This document shows, in pieces, positions 1 to 8,033 of a stretch of 64,000 nucleotides of DNA (position 1 is the stretch's first letter; each line of letters starts with the position of its first letter). The DNA is from Kitasatospora sp. NBC_00240 (lineage in GTDB: Bacteria; Actinomycetota; Actinomycetes; Streptomycetales; Streptomycetaceae), in assembly GCF_026342405.1 (NCBI RefSeq), contig NZ_JAPEMU010000001.1, positions 7,998,001 through 8,062,000 of the forward strand, given 5' to 3'. The position numbers were made by a program, and so were the translations under genes. The notes under the pieces are model-generated. The model was not told the DNA's origin. It saw nothing but the letters and a program-made list of their open reading frames with translations, and ran no database searches.

Positions 1-392
1 GGCCCTGGCGGGGACCCGCACCGGTGGGGGTGGAGACGGTCCGGTGGGGGAGCGCCGCGGCGGCTCCGCGGTCCGGGGCAACGATGGGTGGGGGAGTGGG
101 GGGATGGCGCTCAGCGGTGCGGGGTGGGGGGTGCCGGTGGGCGCGCGGGCGACGCCCGGTGAGAGCGCTCTCAATTCCAGGACGGTACCAGCCGCCGCCG
201 GGGCCGCCAAGGGGAAGCGCGAGAAAGGCGCGGGTGGCCTCTGTGCTCAACTCACCTTTCCGACATGGGGGCTGGCCCTGCCGGCCGTGCCGGCCCGGTG
301 TGGCCGCCCGCCCCGCCCCGGCCGCCGCGGCGGGTGCCCGGAGCAGGAGAAGAGCCCCCGGCCGGACCGTGGCCCGCCGCCCCGCGGTGCCG
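1..392. other. intergenic region without a supported gene
   Basis: No reading frame here has a convincing start, ribosome binding site and family match. The stretch is G-rich and low in complexity. Its one clear element is the 14-bp palindrome at 160-173. Because the Lrp-type gene to the right ends at 393 and reads leftward, the palindrome most likely serves a leftward gene that starts at or beyond the window edge (inference). Confidence 0.5.
160..173. promoter_or_regulatory. LacI-type operator candidate
   Basis: TGAGAGCGCTCTCA is a perfect 14-bp palindrome with a central CG, the layout of LacI/CebR-family operators in actinomycetes. The same 12-bp core lies upstream of the secreted beta-helix gene (7963-7974) and of the GH3 beta-glucosidase gene (48541-48552), which suggests one sugar-responsive regulator. 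The regulator gene is not in the window. Confidence 0.5.
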
Positions 393-1409
393 TCACCTCG
401 CCGGGGCCGGCCGGACCGGTGCGGGCGTGCGTTTGGCGGCTCGGCTCACGATGGCCGTCTCCACGTGGGAGATGCCCAGGCCCACCAGGTCATGGGAGAG
501 GAAGCCGTAAAGGGCCGTCAGGTCCGGGAAGTACCCGGCCGCGTGCAGGTTGGAGGGACCCGACGTCGCGAACGCCCCGTGCACCGAGGGGTGGTCGGCC
601 AGTGCCTGCCCGGCGGTGGCCAGATGGTCGGGGGCCACGTGCAGCAGGAGTTTGGCCTCGATGGGCAGCCCGAGTCGGCGTGGCTCGACCAGGACCTGGG
701 TGATCAGGCGTCCCTGGGAGGCGAGTTGGGCGAGACGTCGGCGCACCGTGCTCTCCGGGTGGCCGGTGCGCGCGGCCAGGGCCGCGGCGCTCAGTCGGGC
801 GTCGAGGGTGAGGGCGTCGATCAGGGACTGTTCCAGGGCGTCGGCGTCGACGCCGTAAGGGCCCGCGGCACCGTCGGCCGGCCCCTCGGGGGCGGGTGCG
901 GCCGGGATCAGCGCCGCGCGTTCGGCCGCGGTCAGCACCTGGTGGCGCCACTCGGAGGTGAGCCGGAAGACATGCAGGATCGTGGCGCTCTCCAGCGACG
1001 TCACCGCCTGGGTGGAGGGCAACTGCCGGAAGACCAACGGGTCGCGGGAGCCCGGCTCGGTACGGGCGACCGCGAAGATCTCGTCACCCGAGGTGGTGAC
1101 GTCGATGAACGGGACGTCCTCGCGCGCCGCGAGCGCGGCCACGATCGTGTCGAGCTTTCCGCGCAGGACTCGGATGCGCAGGAACAGTGCCCCGGCCGAG
1201 CCGCCGTTGCGCGGTCGCGCCACGGGTGAGATCACCACGCGCACGGTGCCGTCGGCGCCGAGCACCTGCAGGCGGCGCCGCACGGTGGCGGGGCTGAGCC
1301 CCAGCACCTGGGCCGCCCGCTCCGCCGTGAGGCGGCCGTCCCACTGCAACGCGGCCACCAGCCGCTGATCCGTGAGGCTCAGTACGGAATCCGCCGATGC
1401 GCGTGCCAT
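393..1409 (-). CDS. Lrp/AsnC-family transcriptional regulator
   Basis: A 338-residue DNA-binding regulator with two repeats of the Lrp/AsnC unit. Each repeat has a winged-helix motif (roughly residues 12-55 and 185-225, with the typical TVRRRL recognition helix) followed by a RAM-type ligand-binding region. This double-length form is common in actinomycetes, whereas classical Lrp is about 160 residues. It reads leftward, and the start ATG at 1407-1409 has no strong Shine-Dalgarno sequence, so the transcript may be short-leadered. It is divergent from the alpha/beta hydrolase at 1705, a possible target. Ligand unknown; amino acids are usual for the family. Confidence 0.88.
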   Translation of the reverse strand: MARASADSVLSLTDQRLVAALQWDGRLTAERAAQVLGLSPATVRRRLQVLGADGTVRVVISPVARPRNGGSAGALFLRIRVLRGKLDTIVAALAAREDVPFIDVTTSGDEIFAVARTEPGSRDPLVFRQLPSTQAVTSLESATILHVFRLTSEWRHQVLTAAERAALIPAAPAPEGPADGAAGPYGVDADALEQSLIDALTLDARLSAAALAARTGHPESTVRRRLAQLASQGRLITQVLVEPRRLGLPIEAKLLLHVAPDHLATAGQALADHPSVHGAFATSGPSNLHAAGYFPDLTALYGFLSHDLVGLGISHVETAIVSRAAKRTPAPVRPAPAR

Positions 1410-1704
1410 GAGGACAAGTTTCGCTCATCGCGGCGGGCTGCGGGGCCCGTCCCGGGAACCCGGAGCCAGCATGGATGTCATCCGCCCCGCCCCGTCCCCG
1501 ACGTCCGTCGGCGAACCCGAGCCATGGAAGGAGTACCGATGATCCTCGACCCGCGTATCTGGTTCCCCGGCCTGACCAGCTGATCGCCGGCACCGCCAGG
1601 ACTGCCAACGGCCCTCCTGCGCAAGGGGCCTGCGGTGCGACGACACCGCAGGCCCGCGGTTCTCCCAGCGCCCCGAGAACGACAGACCTACCACGGAGGC
1701 CCAA
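1410..1704. promoter_or_regulatory. divergent promoter region with a 14-codon ORF
   Basis: This gap separates the leftward Lrp-type regulator from the rightward hydrolase. A 14-codon frame at 1539-1583 starts with ATG, encodes MILDPRIWFPGLTS, and follows a good AAGGAG at the right distance. It could be a leader peptide or the surviving amino end of a lost gene. I cannot place a sigma factor promoter with confidence. Confidence 0.35.
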
Positions 1705-2619
1705 GTGCCCGCGTTCGACCGACGAGAAGAAGTACGCTTCGCCAGCGGCCGCACCACCTGCGCCGCCTGGCACTACCCGGGGTCCGACGGCGGCTGCGTG
1801 ATCATGGCCGGCGGAACCTCGGTGACCAAGGAACCGGCCACGGACCAGTTCGCCGCACGGTTCAACGACGCCGGCCTCGCCGTCCTCGCCTTCGACCACC
1901 GAAGGTTCGGGGAGAGCGGGGGCACGCCGCGCCAGATCGTCCGCCTGGACGAGCAGGTCGCCGACTGGCACGCCGCGATCGAGTACGCGGCCGGTCTGCC
2001 CGACGTCGACCCGGACCGGATCGCGGTCTGGGGGTTCTCGCTCGCCGGCGGCCACGTCTTCCGTGTCGCCGCCGACCACCCGCGGCTGGCCTGCGCGATC
2101 GCCCAGACCCCACTGGTCGACGGCCCCGCCGTCGCCCCGCACGCACTGCGCGCCATGACGCCGCTCGCGCTGCTGCGGCTCCTCGGCCGGGGCGTGGCGG
2201 ACACCCTCGGGGGCCTCGCCGGGCGTCCGCCGCTGCTGGTCCCCACCGCCGGACCGCGCGGCGCCGTCGCCTCGCTCACCACGTCCGACGCGATGGACGG
2301 CGACCGGGCCCTCGACCCCGACGGCCGCCACACGAACTGGGAGCGGACGGTCGCCGCCCGGATCGCCCTGCAGATCGGCGGGTACCGGCCCGGCCGCCAC
2401 GCCGCCCGGATACGGTGCCCGCTGCTGGTGGTCGTCTGCGACCAGGACGAGAGCGCTCTCCCCGGCCCTGCCGTCCGGTGGGCCCGGAACGCGCCGCGGT
2501 CCGAGGTGGTGCACCTGCCCGGCCGCCACTACGCCCCGTTCCTGGAGTCGCACGAGCAGGCCGTCGAGGCGCAGCTCGCGTTCCTCCACCAGCATCTGGA
2601 CCCTCGCGCTCACGGGTGA
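1705..2619 (+). CDS. alpha/beta hydrolase
   Basis: A 304-residue serine hydrolase of the alpha/beta fold, probably cytoplasmic since no signal peptide is seen. The nucleophile elbow reads GFSLAG around Ser112, and the late HYAPF region near residue 285 fits the catalytic histidine. The layout (small N-terminal sheet, GESGG loop after the first strands) resembles the DltE/YcjY-like acyl hydrolases often annotated as xylan esterase or dienelactone hydrolase relatives. Start GTG at 1705 is chosen because GGAGG lies five bases upstream. It is divergent from the Lrp-type regulator. Substrate unknown. A GAGAGCGCTCTC core at 2449-2460 lies inside the coding frame and is probably coincidental. Confidence 0.85.
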   Translation: MPAFDRREEVRFASGRTTCAAWHYPGSDGGCVIMAGGTSVTKEPATDQFAARFNDAGLAVLAFDHRRFGESGGTPRQIVRLDEQVADWHAAIEYAAGLPDVDPDRIAVWGFSLAGGHVFRVAADHPRLACAIAQTPLVDGPAVAPHALRAMTPLALLRLLGRGVADTLGGLAGRPPLLVPTAGPRGAVASLTTSDAMDGDRALDPDGRHTNWERTVAARIALQIGGYRPGRHAARIRCPLLVVVCDQDESALPGPAVRWARNAPRSEVVHLPGRHYAPFLESHEQAVEAQLAFLHQHLDPRAHG

Positions 2620-2651
2620 GCCGGTACAGGTGTGGACGGCCGGGGGCGGCC

Positions 2652-2675
2652 GGGTCGGTGGGGTTCGGCCGACCC
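2652..2675. terminator. hairpin between convergent genes
   Basis: Seven-base arms GGGTCGG (2652-2658) and CCGACCC (2669-2675) flank a ten-base loop in the gap between the rightward hydrolase and the leftward small gene. It is plausibly a shared factor-independent-like terminator, though short. Confidence 0.4.
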
Positions 2676-2901
2676 TCACCGCATACGAGGACGTGTCCAG
2701 CCGCACCTTGCCCGTGAAGACCTCGGTGCCGGCCTCGACGCCGCTGAGGTGGTCGGTTTCCGCCACGCGTCCGCGGCGGGCCAGCGCCCGCAGGAAGTCC
2801 TGGAGGTCGAGGTCGGCCGAGGAGGTGTTGCCGACCCGGACGAAGGAGTACACGTTCCAGCCGATCTCTCCGACGTACAGGTCCCAGTAGGCGCCCGCCA
2901 T
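2676..2901 (-). CDS. small hypothetical protein, 3' end possibly frameshifted
   Basis: From ATG 2901 the frame encodes a well-formed globular stretch (MAGAYWDLYVGEIGWN..., then ...VFTGKVRLDTSSYAV) that does not look like a GC-rich shadow. The frame does not stop near 2676: it stays open across the convergent hydrolase gene on the other strand. A TGA in a neighbouring frame lies at 2676-2678, immediately before a small hairpin at 2652-2675. A one-base indel near the end would therefore give a natural stop of about 75 residues. I do not recognise the family. The end coordinate is inferred. Confidence 0.4.
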
Positions 2902-3077
2902 CCGCTCTGTCTCGCGAAAGGTTGCCGCCCCGCCGCCGTCGGCTCGCCCCGCTCTCCCCGACCGGCCCGGCTCGGCCGTCCGCCGGCCTGAGCCCGGTCC
3001 GGCTCTGTCGGTGGTCGGGGTCGGCGGTCGGGGTCGGGTCGGGTCGGGGTCGGGGTCAGGGGCGGAGTCACGTCCCG

Positions 3078-3986
3078 TCAGGTCAGTGCTGCTGCCAGCA
3101 GCGCAGCGGTGTCGGCGATCAGCGGTTCGTCCGCGGGCGCGGCGGAGTCGTGCTTGGTGGACAGGGCGGCCAGCACGATCGGTCCGCGGCCGGGCGGCCA
3201 GGTGATGGCCACGTCGTTGGTGGTGCCGTAGGCGCCGGTGCCGGTCTTGTCCGCGACGGTCCAGTCCGCGGGCAGTCCCGCCCGGAGGCGGTGGTCGCCG
3301 GTGGTGTTGGCCAGCAGCCAGCCGGTCAGCCGCTCGCGGTCGTGGGGGCGGAGAGCGTCTCCGAGCGTGAGCCGGGCGTAGGTCCGGCCGATCGCGCGGG
3401 GGGTCGAGGTGTCGGTCACCCGCCCGGGCTCCGCCGAGTTCAGCTCGGGCTCCCAGCGGTCCAGCCGGGTGACGCCGTCCCCGACGGAACGGCAGAAGCG
3501 GGTGACCGCGCGGGGGCCGCCGAGTTCGCGCAGCAGGAGGTTCGCCGCGGTGTTGTCGCTGTGGTCGACGGCGGCCGCGCACAGGTCGGCGACGGTCATA
3601 CCGTCGGCCAGGTTCTCGGGCAGGCCGGTGATCGGCGCGTAGCCCGAATCCGTGACGTCCTTCCCCGTGTACCGGATGCGCCTGGCGAGGAACTCGCCGT
3701 CCCGGTCGAGGTCCCGCAGGACGGCGGCCACGGCGATCGTCTTGAACGTCGAGCACATCGGGAACAGTTCGTCCGCGCGGTGCAGCACGGTCCGGCCGGT
3801 GACCGTGTCGTACGCGAAGACCCCCAGCCGCGCGGAATGCGCCTGCTCAAGAGCATGCAGCTGCCCTGCGATCCCTGCGGCGGCCGAGCCCTGCGCGGAC
3901 GCCGTCCCCCCGCTCGGGAGAACACCGGCGAGGGCTGTCGCGGCGACCCCGGCAAGAATCCCGCGTCGACCCGGACGCAATTCCAT
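3078..3986 (-). CDS. bla: class A beta-lactamase (Tat-exported)
   Basis: A 302-residue serine beta-lactamase that hydrolyses penicillin-type antibiotics outside the cell membrane. All class A landmarks are present: S79-T-F-K82, S143-D-N145, E179-x-x-L-N183 in the omega loop, and K247-T-G249. The start at 3986 is preferred over two upstream ATGs because AGGGGAA sits at the right distance. It gives an amino end with RPGRRGILAG, a twin-arginine motif followed by a hydrophobic stretch and an ASA-type cleavage site near residue 31. Length fits the family. Actinomycetes commonly carry such chromosomal enzymes. It is followed leftward by the small hypothetical gene and preceded by the Rrf2 gene. Confidence 0.95.
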   Translation of the reverse strand: MELRPGRRGILAGVAATALAGVLPSGGTASAQGSAAAGIAGQLHALEQAHSARLGVFAYDTVTGRTVLHRADELFPMCSTFKTIAVAAVLRDLDRDGEFLARRIRYTGKDVTDSGYAPITGLPENLADGMTVADLCAAAVDHSDNTAANLLLRELGGPRAVTRFCRSVGDGVTRLDRWEPELNSAEPGRVTDTSTPRAIGRTYARLTLGDALRPHDRERLTGWLLANTTGDHRLRAGLPADWTVADKTGTGAYGTTNDVAITWPPGRGPIVLAALSTKHDSAAPADEPLIADTAALLAAALT

Positions 3987-4167
3987 GTGCTTTCCCCTGC
4001 TCGTGCGGTCGTCGGACATGACGGCCGTCCCCTTCGGACCGGCCGAATCCATGCCTCCCCGGGGCGGCCGAACCCATGCCTCCCCGGGGCGGCGCCGATC
4101 CCATGCCTCCCCGCGCCGGCCGAACCCGTACGTCCCGAGGGGGCGCGGCTGCGCGCGGGGTGGCCGG

Positions 4168-4656
4168 TCAGTTCGGGCCGGTGCCGGCGGTCAGCCAGCT
4201 GCCGATCCCCGGGAGTGCCTGCGGTCCGCTGTCGTTCTCCACCGAGGCGACGAGGTCGGCGATCGTGATCCCGGCCAGTGCGGCCCGCCAGGCGGCGTCG
4301 GCGGTTCCCATCGCCCGGGCGACGGGGCACGGCTTGGTGCACTGTTCCGGCGGTGTCGCGAACGGGCCGCGCTGGCGTATCTCGGTGCACACGAACGCTG
4401 GGCTCGCCCCGTCGACGGCCTGCACCACGTCCAGGAGCGTGATCTCGCCCGCGTCCCGGGTGATCACGTAGCCGCCGGTCTTGCCCTGGGTCGAGCGCAC
4501 CAGACCGGCTCGCGAGAGCGCCTGCAGCTGCTTGGCCATGTAGCTGGGCGAGACGTCGTGCAGTTCGGCCAGTCGGGCCGCCGGCACCGGCTCGCTGGCC
4601 GCCGTCAGGACCACGCAGCAGTGCAGGGCCCATTCGACGCCGCCGGACAGTTTCAT
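4168..4656 (-). CDS. Rrf2-family transcriptional regulator
   Basis: A 162-residue repressor with the N-terminal winged helix of Rrf2/NsrR/IscR proteins (residues 1-75, including the PSYMAKQLQ recognition helix). Three cysteines, C90, C106 and C110, lie at the place where family members hold an Fe-S cluster or redox-active thiols, so it is probably a redox or electrophile sensor. The ATG at 4656 has GGGAGG upstream. It is transcribed away from the NAD(P)-binding oxidoreductase at 4767. The 110-bp gap carries paired inverted repeats, which points to autoregulation and control of that neighbour (inference from layout). Confidence 0.9.
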   Translation of the reverse strand: MKLSGGVEWALHCCVVLTAASEPVPAARLAELHDVSPSYMAKQLQALSRAGLVRSTQGKTGGYVITRDAGEITLLDVVQAVDGASPAFVCTEIRQRGPFATPPEQCTKPCPVARAMGTADAAWRAALAGITIADLVASVENDSGPQALPGIGSWLTAGTGPN

Positions 4657-4671
4657 GCCGCCTCCCAGGTG

Positions 4672-4720
4672 ACTCGGACATATACTATCCGAGTATTGTC
4701 TCGGACATCCCGTGTCCGAG
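4672..4720. promoter_or_regulatory. tandem palindromic operator for the Rrf2/oxidoreductase pair
   Basis: Four half-sites alternate in orientation. ACTCGGA (4672-4678) pairs with TCCGAGT (4688-4694), and CTCGGACA (4700-4707) pairs with TGTCCGAG (4713-4720). The inner halves TCCGAG and CTCGGA also form a third palindrome at 4688-4705. A TATACT hexamer at 4681-4686 lies inside the first palindrome and could be a -10 element, so binding there would block transcription. The Rrf2 protein encoded next door is the obvious ligand. Confidence 0.7.
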
Positions 4721-4766
4721 TTTGTGACCGGCGCGGGGAAGCCCTGCCCACGGAAGAAGGCACACC

Positions 4767-5510
4767 ATGAAGATCACCGTCATCGGCACCGGCCTGATCG
4801 GCTCCCAGCTCGCCACCGAGCTCAAGGCGCGGGGTCACGACGTGACCGCGGCATCCCTGTCGTCCGGCGTCGACCTGCTCACCGGCGCCGGCCTCGACAA
4901 GGCCCTCGCGGGCGCCCACACGGTCGTCAACGTGACCAACTCCCCGACCTTCGACGACCAGTCCCTCGACTTCTTCCGCACCACCGTCGGCAATCTGCTC
5001 GACGCGGGCGGGCAGGCCGGGGTGCGCCACCAGGTCGTCCTGTCGATCGTCGGGGTCGACCAGGTGCCCGAGCTGGACTACTACCGCGCCAAGGTGCTTC
5101 AGGAGGAGCTGCTGCGGGGCGGTCCCACCCCGTACTCGATCGTCCGCGCCACACAGTTCTTCGAATTCATGGAGCCCACCATGTCCTGGACCTCGGACGA
5201 CACCGCCGTCCGGCTGCCGGCCACTCCCGTCCAACCCGTCGCCAGTGCGGACGTGGTCGACGCCCTCGCCGACGTGGCCACCGGATCCCCGCTCGACGGC
5301 ATCCTCGAGGTGGCAGGCCCTGACCGGTTCACCCTGGACGAGCTCGGCCGCATCACCCTGGCCGCCCGGGGTGACGCGCGCCCCGTCGTCACCGACGACC
5401 GGGCCGGCCTGTTCGCCGCCGTCCACGGAGACGTCCTGACCGCCGGCCCGCACGCCCGCCCGGCCCCCACCCACTACCGGGACTGGCTGCGGAGCACCCG
5501 CAACGCCTGA
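4767..5510 (+). CDS. NAD(P)-binding oxidoreductase (atypical SDR/NmrA-like)
   Basis: A 247-residue cytoplasmic protein of the atypical short-chain dehydrogenase/NmrA group. The amino end has a Rossmann GTGLIGS dinucleotide motif at residues 7-13. Later segments such as YYRAKVLQEELLR keep the Tyr-x-x-x-Lys pattern and the SIVRATQFFEF region typical of NAD(P)H:quinone or nucleoside-diphosphate-sugar epimerase-like relatives (QOR2/YtfG type). It is controlled in all likelihood by the divergent Rrf2 repressor, a pairing often linked to quinone or electrophile stress. Substrate not determinable from sequence. Confidence 0.85.
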   Translation: MKITVIGTGLIGSQLATELKARGHDVTAASLSSGVDLLTGAGLDKALAGAHTVVNVTNSPTFDDQSLDFFRTTVGNLLDAGGQAGVRHQVVLSIVGVDQVPELDYYRAKVLQEELLRGGPTPYSIVRATQFFEFMEPTMSWTSDDTAVRLPATPVQPVASADVVDALADVATGSPLDGILEVAGPDRFTLDELGRITLAARGDARPVVTDDRAGLFAAVHGDVLTAGPHARPAPTHYRDWLRSTRNA

Positions 5511-5654
5511 TCATCCGGACCACTGAGGCTCCGATTTCCCGCAGCGGCCACGTGCCGAACGCCGTGACCGCTGCGGGCGGTCGAGGTGCCCGGGCGGGGC
5601 CGCCGGGTGGGTGCGGTGACGGTGGCCCCGGCCGTCCGGGCCGGCGTCGCCTCG

Positions 5655-5765
5655 CGGCATGGCATGGCATGGCATGACACGGCGCAGCAAGGCCGGGTCG
5701 GGCACGGCGCGGCACGGTGCAGTCCGGGCATGGCACGGTGCGGCACGGTCGGGTCGGGGCGGCGG
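5655..5765. repeat. low-complexity GGCATGGCAT / GGCACGG repeat
   Basis: A short run of GGCAT units (four in a row at about 5656-5676) decays into interspersed GGCACGG and GGTCGGG words. It lies between the convergent oxidoreductase and EamA genes. No hairpin array or spacer structure is present. Confidence 0.6.
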
Positions 5766-5777
5766 CAGGCCGTCGGG

Positions 5778-6635
5778 TCAGCTGTGGGCGAGTTCCAGGA
5801 CGGCGATGCCGGTGAGTACGGTGGCGCTGGCGGCCAGTCGGACGTGGCCGAGGCGTTCGCGCAGGAACAGGACGCCGATGAGAGCGGCGAGCACGATGCT
5901 GGTCTCGCGCAGGGCCGCGATGGTGGCCAGGTCGCCCGCGGTCTGTGCCCAGACGACCAGGCCGTACGCCGTCAGTGAGATGAGCCCGCCGGTCAGCCCG
6001 GTCCACCGGCCCTGCCGGAGCTGGCCGGGCAGGGCGCGGCCGCGCAGCAGCGCGGCCACCGTGAGCATGGCCGCGCCCTGGCAGAGGAACATCCACGCGA
6101 TGTAGCCGTCCGCGGCGCCGGCCCGCCGGACCCCGATGCCGTCGATCACGGTGTACCCGGCGATCAGCACGCCGGTGGTGAGCGCCGCGCCCAGCGCGGG
6201 CAGCTGTGCGCGGCCGGGGAGCCCGCCGGCGAAGGCGAGGCCGGCCAGCCCGAGCGAGATCACCAGGATGCCCAGGAGTCTGGTGCCGTGCAGCGGGTGT
6301 CCCAGGACGGTCGCCGCGAGCAGGGCCACGACCATCGGTGAGGTGCCGCGGGCGAGCGGGTACATCTGCCCGAAGTCGCCGAGCCGGTAGGCCCGCAGGA
6401 GCTGCAGCTGGTAGCAGACCTGGAGGGCCGCGGAGGCGGCGAGGCAGGGCCAGGCGGAGCGGTCGGGCGGCGGTGCCAGGCAGGCCGCCGCCGCGCCGAC
6501 CGCGAGGAAGACCGTGTTCATCAGGGCGAAGCCCGCCAGCTTGTCCGTCATTCCGTGGGCGAGGGCATTCCACACGGCGTGCAGCAGAGCTGCGGCCAGG
6601 ACCACCACCGGTACTGCTTCCGGACTCACCGACAT
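5778..6635 (-). CDS. EamA/DMT-family transporter
   Basis: A 285-residue polytopic inner membrane protein of the drug/metabolite transporter superfamily with two EamA repeats, about ten hydrophobic helices. The ATG at 6635 is chosen over an earlier in-frame start because everything upstream is polar, low in complexity and not conserved-looking. The chosen start also lies just inside a palindromic promoter region. Transport substrate is unknown; members export metabolites or amino acids. It ends facing the oxidoreductase gene. The 14-bp palindrome at 6652-6665 lies 17 bases upstream of the start and probably controls it. Confidence 0.88.
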   Translation of the reverse strand: MSVSPEAVPVVVLAAALLHAVWNALAHGMTDKLAGFALMNTVFLAVGAAAACLAPPPDRSAWPCLAASAALQVCYQLQLLRAYRLGDFGQMYPLARGTSPMVVALLAATVLGHPLHGTRLLGILVISLGLAGLAFAGGLPGRAQLPALGAALTTGVLIAGYTVIDGIGVRRAGAADGYIAWMFLCQGAAMLTVAALLRGRALPGQLRQGRWTGLTGGLISLTAYGLVVWAQTAGDLATIAALRETSIVLAALIGVLFLRERLGHVRLAASATVLTGIAVLELAHS

Positions 6636-6651
6636 CCCCCCGAACGGACAA

Positions 6652-6665
6652 GTTGTATATACAAC
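6652..6665. promoter_or_regulatory. perfect AT-rich palindrome GTTGTATATACAAC
   Basis: A 14-bp perfect palindrome, strikingly AT-rich for this genome, just upstream of the EamA start. Its form (TTGT-N4-ACAA) suits GntR- or MarR-family dimers. No such regulator gene lies beside it, so the regulator is either elsewhere or lost. Confidence 0.6.
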
Positions 6666-7039
6666 ATCTATCGTTCCGCCATGGGAGCAGTCAACCGGAT
6701 TCCGGCGCGCCCCGGCGGCGGCGTTCCGTCCGTCGGGCGGATGTGCCAGCCGGCGCCGGTGCGTCGTTCCGTGATCGTCCACCGCGCAGCGCGGGTCGAT
6801 GCCGAGCCGCCGGGTGCCGTACCCGCAGCAGACCCACGTGGCGACGACCGGGGGGCGTGGCCGCCGACTGCACCAAGGGCATCCGGGTGGGGCGTCACCC
6901 TCCGGCAGGTCGAGCCGGGCGAGCGCGCGCAGCGATCCCGGTCGCCCTCCCGCAGCGGCTGCTGCGAGATGCCAGCACCAAGGTTCGGGCTTACGGTCGA
7001 TCCAGCTCGGTTACCACGACCAACCCGTCGGAGTCCGGT
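6666..7039. other. 374-base gap without a supported gene
   Basis: Upstream region of the EamA gene and of the small ORF at 7040. Reading frames are open on both strands, as expected at this GC content, but none shows a start with a ribosome binding site or a recognisable motif. Confidence 0.45.
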
Positions 7040-7249
7040 ATGGCCACCTACGAAGTGCACGCCCAAGCCGCGAGGGACGTCCTGGCGCTGATCAAGCTCA
7101 CCGGAATGAACGCCACCGGCGAACTGCGCGCACAAGTCGCCCAGGTCGAGGCCCTGCTGGCGCTCGCCGCGGCCATCGCGGGCCGTCAGGAGGCAGCGTC
7201 ACCCCCACCGCCGCCGTACCCGCCCTTCGGGACCGCCGACTCCCGCTGA
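7040..7249 (+). CDS. small hypothetical protein (69 aa)
   Basis: ATG 7040 is preceded by GGAG at a suitable distance. The product begins MATYEVHAQAARDVLALIKL and continues as a predicted helical protein with a proline-rich tail. The first 50 codons show the strong GC third-position bias of real genes in this window. No family recognised, no signal peptide or transmembrane segment. It stands alone between the EamA gene and the long regulatory gap before the beta-helix gene. Confidence 0.5.
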   Translation: MATYEVHAQAARDVLALIKLTGMNATGELRAQVAQVEALLALAAAIAGRQEAASPPPPPYPPFGTADSR

Positions 7250-7419
7250 CACAGGCAACCGCCCGCCGGCGGGGGCACGCGACAGCGCCTGCCGAATCGC
7301 GGTCGTCGGCAGGGCGAGCGGCAGCAGAACGGCCGGTGCGCGCCTTGGGCCGGTCCGGCTGCGTGGCCCACGCTGATCCTTGACGCGCGGCGATCCGCCA
7401 TCCGCCAACGCCCTCTGTG

Positions 7420-7475
7420 AAATGGCGGACCCGTTGTGGCCCTCGACAAATGGCGGACCCGTTGTGGCCCTCGAC
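7420..7475. repeat. perfect 28-bp tandem duplication
   Basis: Bases 7420-7447 and 7448-7475 are identical (unit begins AAATGGCGGACCCG and ends GGCCCTCGAC). The exact match indicates a recent slippage or duplication event. Confidence 0.85.
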
Positions 7476-7962
7476 GGTGCCGCGAAAGGTGAACGGGCCC
7501 GGTCGGCGGGCTCGGGGACCGGGTCGACGGGTGGTCGGCGGATCGACTACGTGGTGCAGCACTTCGCACCGACCGGGACCGGCCTCCTCGGTGGGTCGTA
7601 CAACTACGTCGAACCGAGGGGGAGAGCGCTCCCGGGCAGCGGCCGGATCCGCGCCCGGCCGGGGTCGAGGTGTCCGGGCCGTCCGGTCTGTCCGTCGCCG
7701 GAGCCCGGACGTCCGCCGCGTGCCGCGCTCCGTCGTCCGGACCTCGTCCGGACCCGTCCGGAGCCCGCCCGGCCCCTACGCCTCGCCTGCCTGCGGCGGC
7801 GCCCCTTCCACCTGCGACAACGTCATCACTGTGGCCGACGGGCCGTCAGAGCGAGGCCTGGTTGCGCGGGTGGCTCGGCAGGGCGGATCCGGCGCCCCTC
7901 CGTCACAGGTGATCCGGAGTCATTGACGCCGTACGGTCCCGGTGATTCACTTCCCAGCGCGG

Positions 7963-7974
7963 GAGAGCGCTCTC
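7963..7974. promoter_or_regulatory. LacI-type operator candidate
   Basis: GAGAGCGCTCTC, a perfect palindrome 59 bases upstream of the start of the beta-helix gene. It is identical to the core at 161-172 and 48541-48552. The position suits repression of the secreted enzyme by a sugar-responsive LacI-family protein. Confidence 0.6.
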
Positions 7975-8033
7975 AAGCCGTGGGAAACCTGCCTCGGAGT
8001 CCTCCCCGTCCATCCACCACGCCTGGGAGAGTC

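Larger units (their letters stand above)
7250..8033. other. long intergenic region ahead of the secreted beta-helix gene
   Basis: About 780 bases without a supported gene. It contains a perfect tandem 28-bp duplication (7420-7475), an imperfect GAGAGCGCT-type site near 7622, and the perfect 12-bp palindrome at 7963-7974 close to the downstream start. The rest is GC-rich filler without recognisable motifs. Confidence 0.5.

Noticed and set aside
2449..2460. GAGAGCGCTCTC inside the hydrolase gene
   Set aside because: It lies within codons for DESALP and far from a promoter, so it is probably chance.
1084..3756. 890-codon minus-strand frame across the hydrolase and beta-lactamase genes
   Set aside because: Only the part near 2676-2901 looks like protein. 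The remainder overlaps real genes and is Arg/Pro-rich shadow.
5655..5765. GGCATGG repeats as a CRISPR array
   Set aside because: Units are contiguous and too short, without spacers or cas genes.
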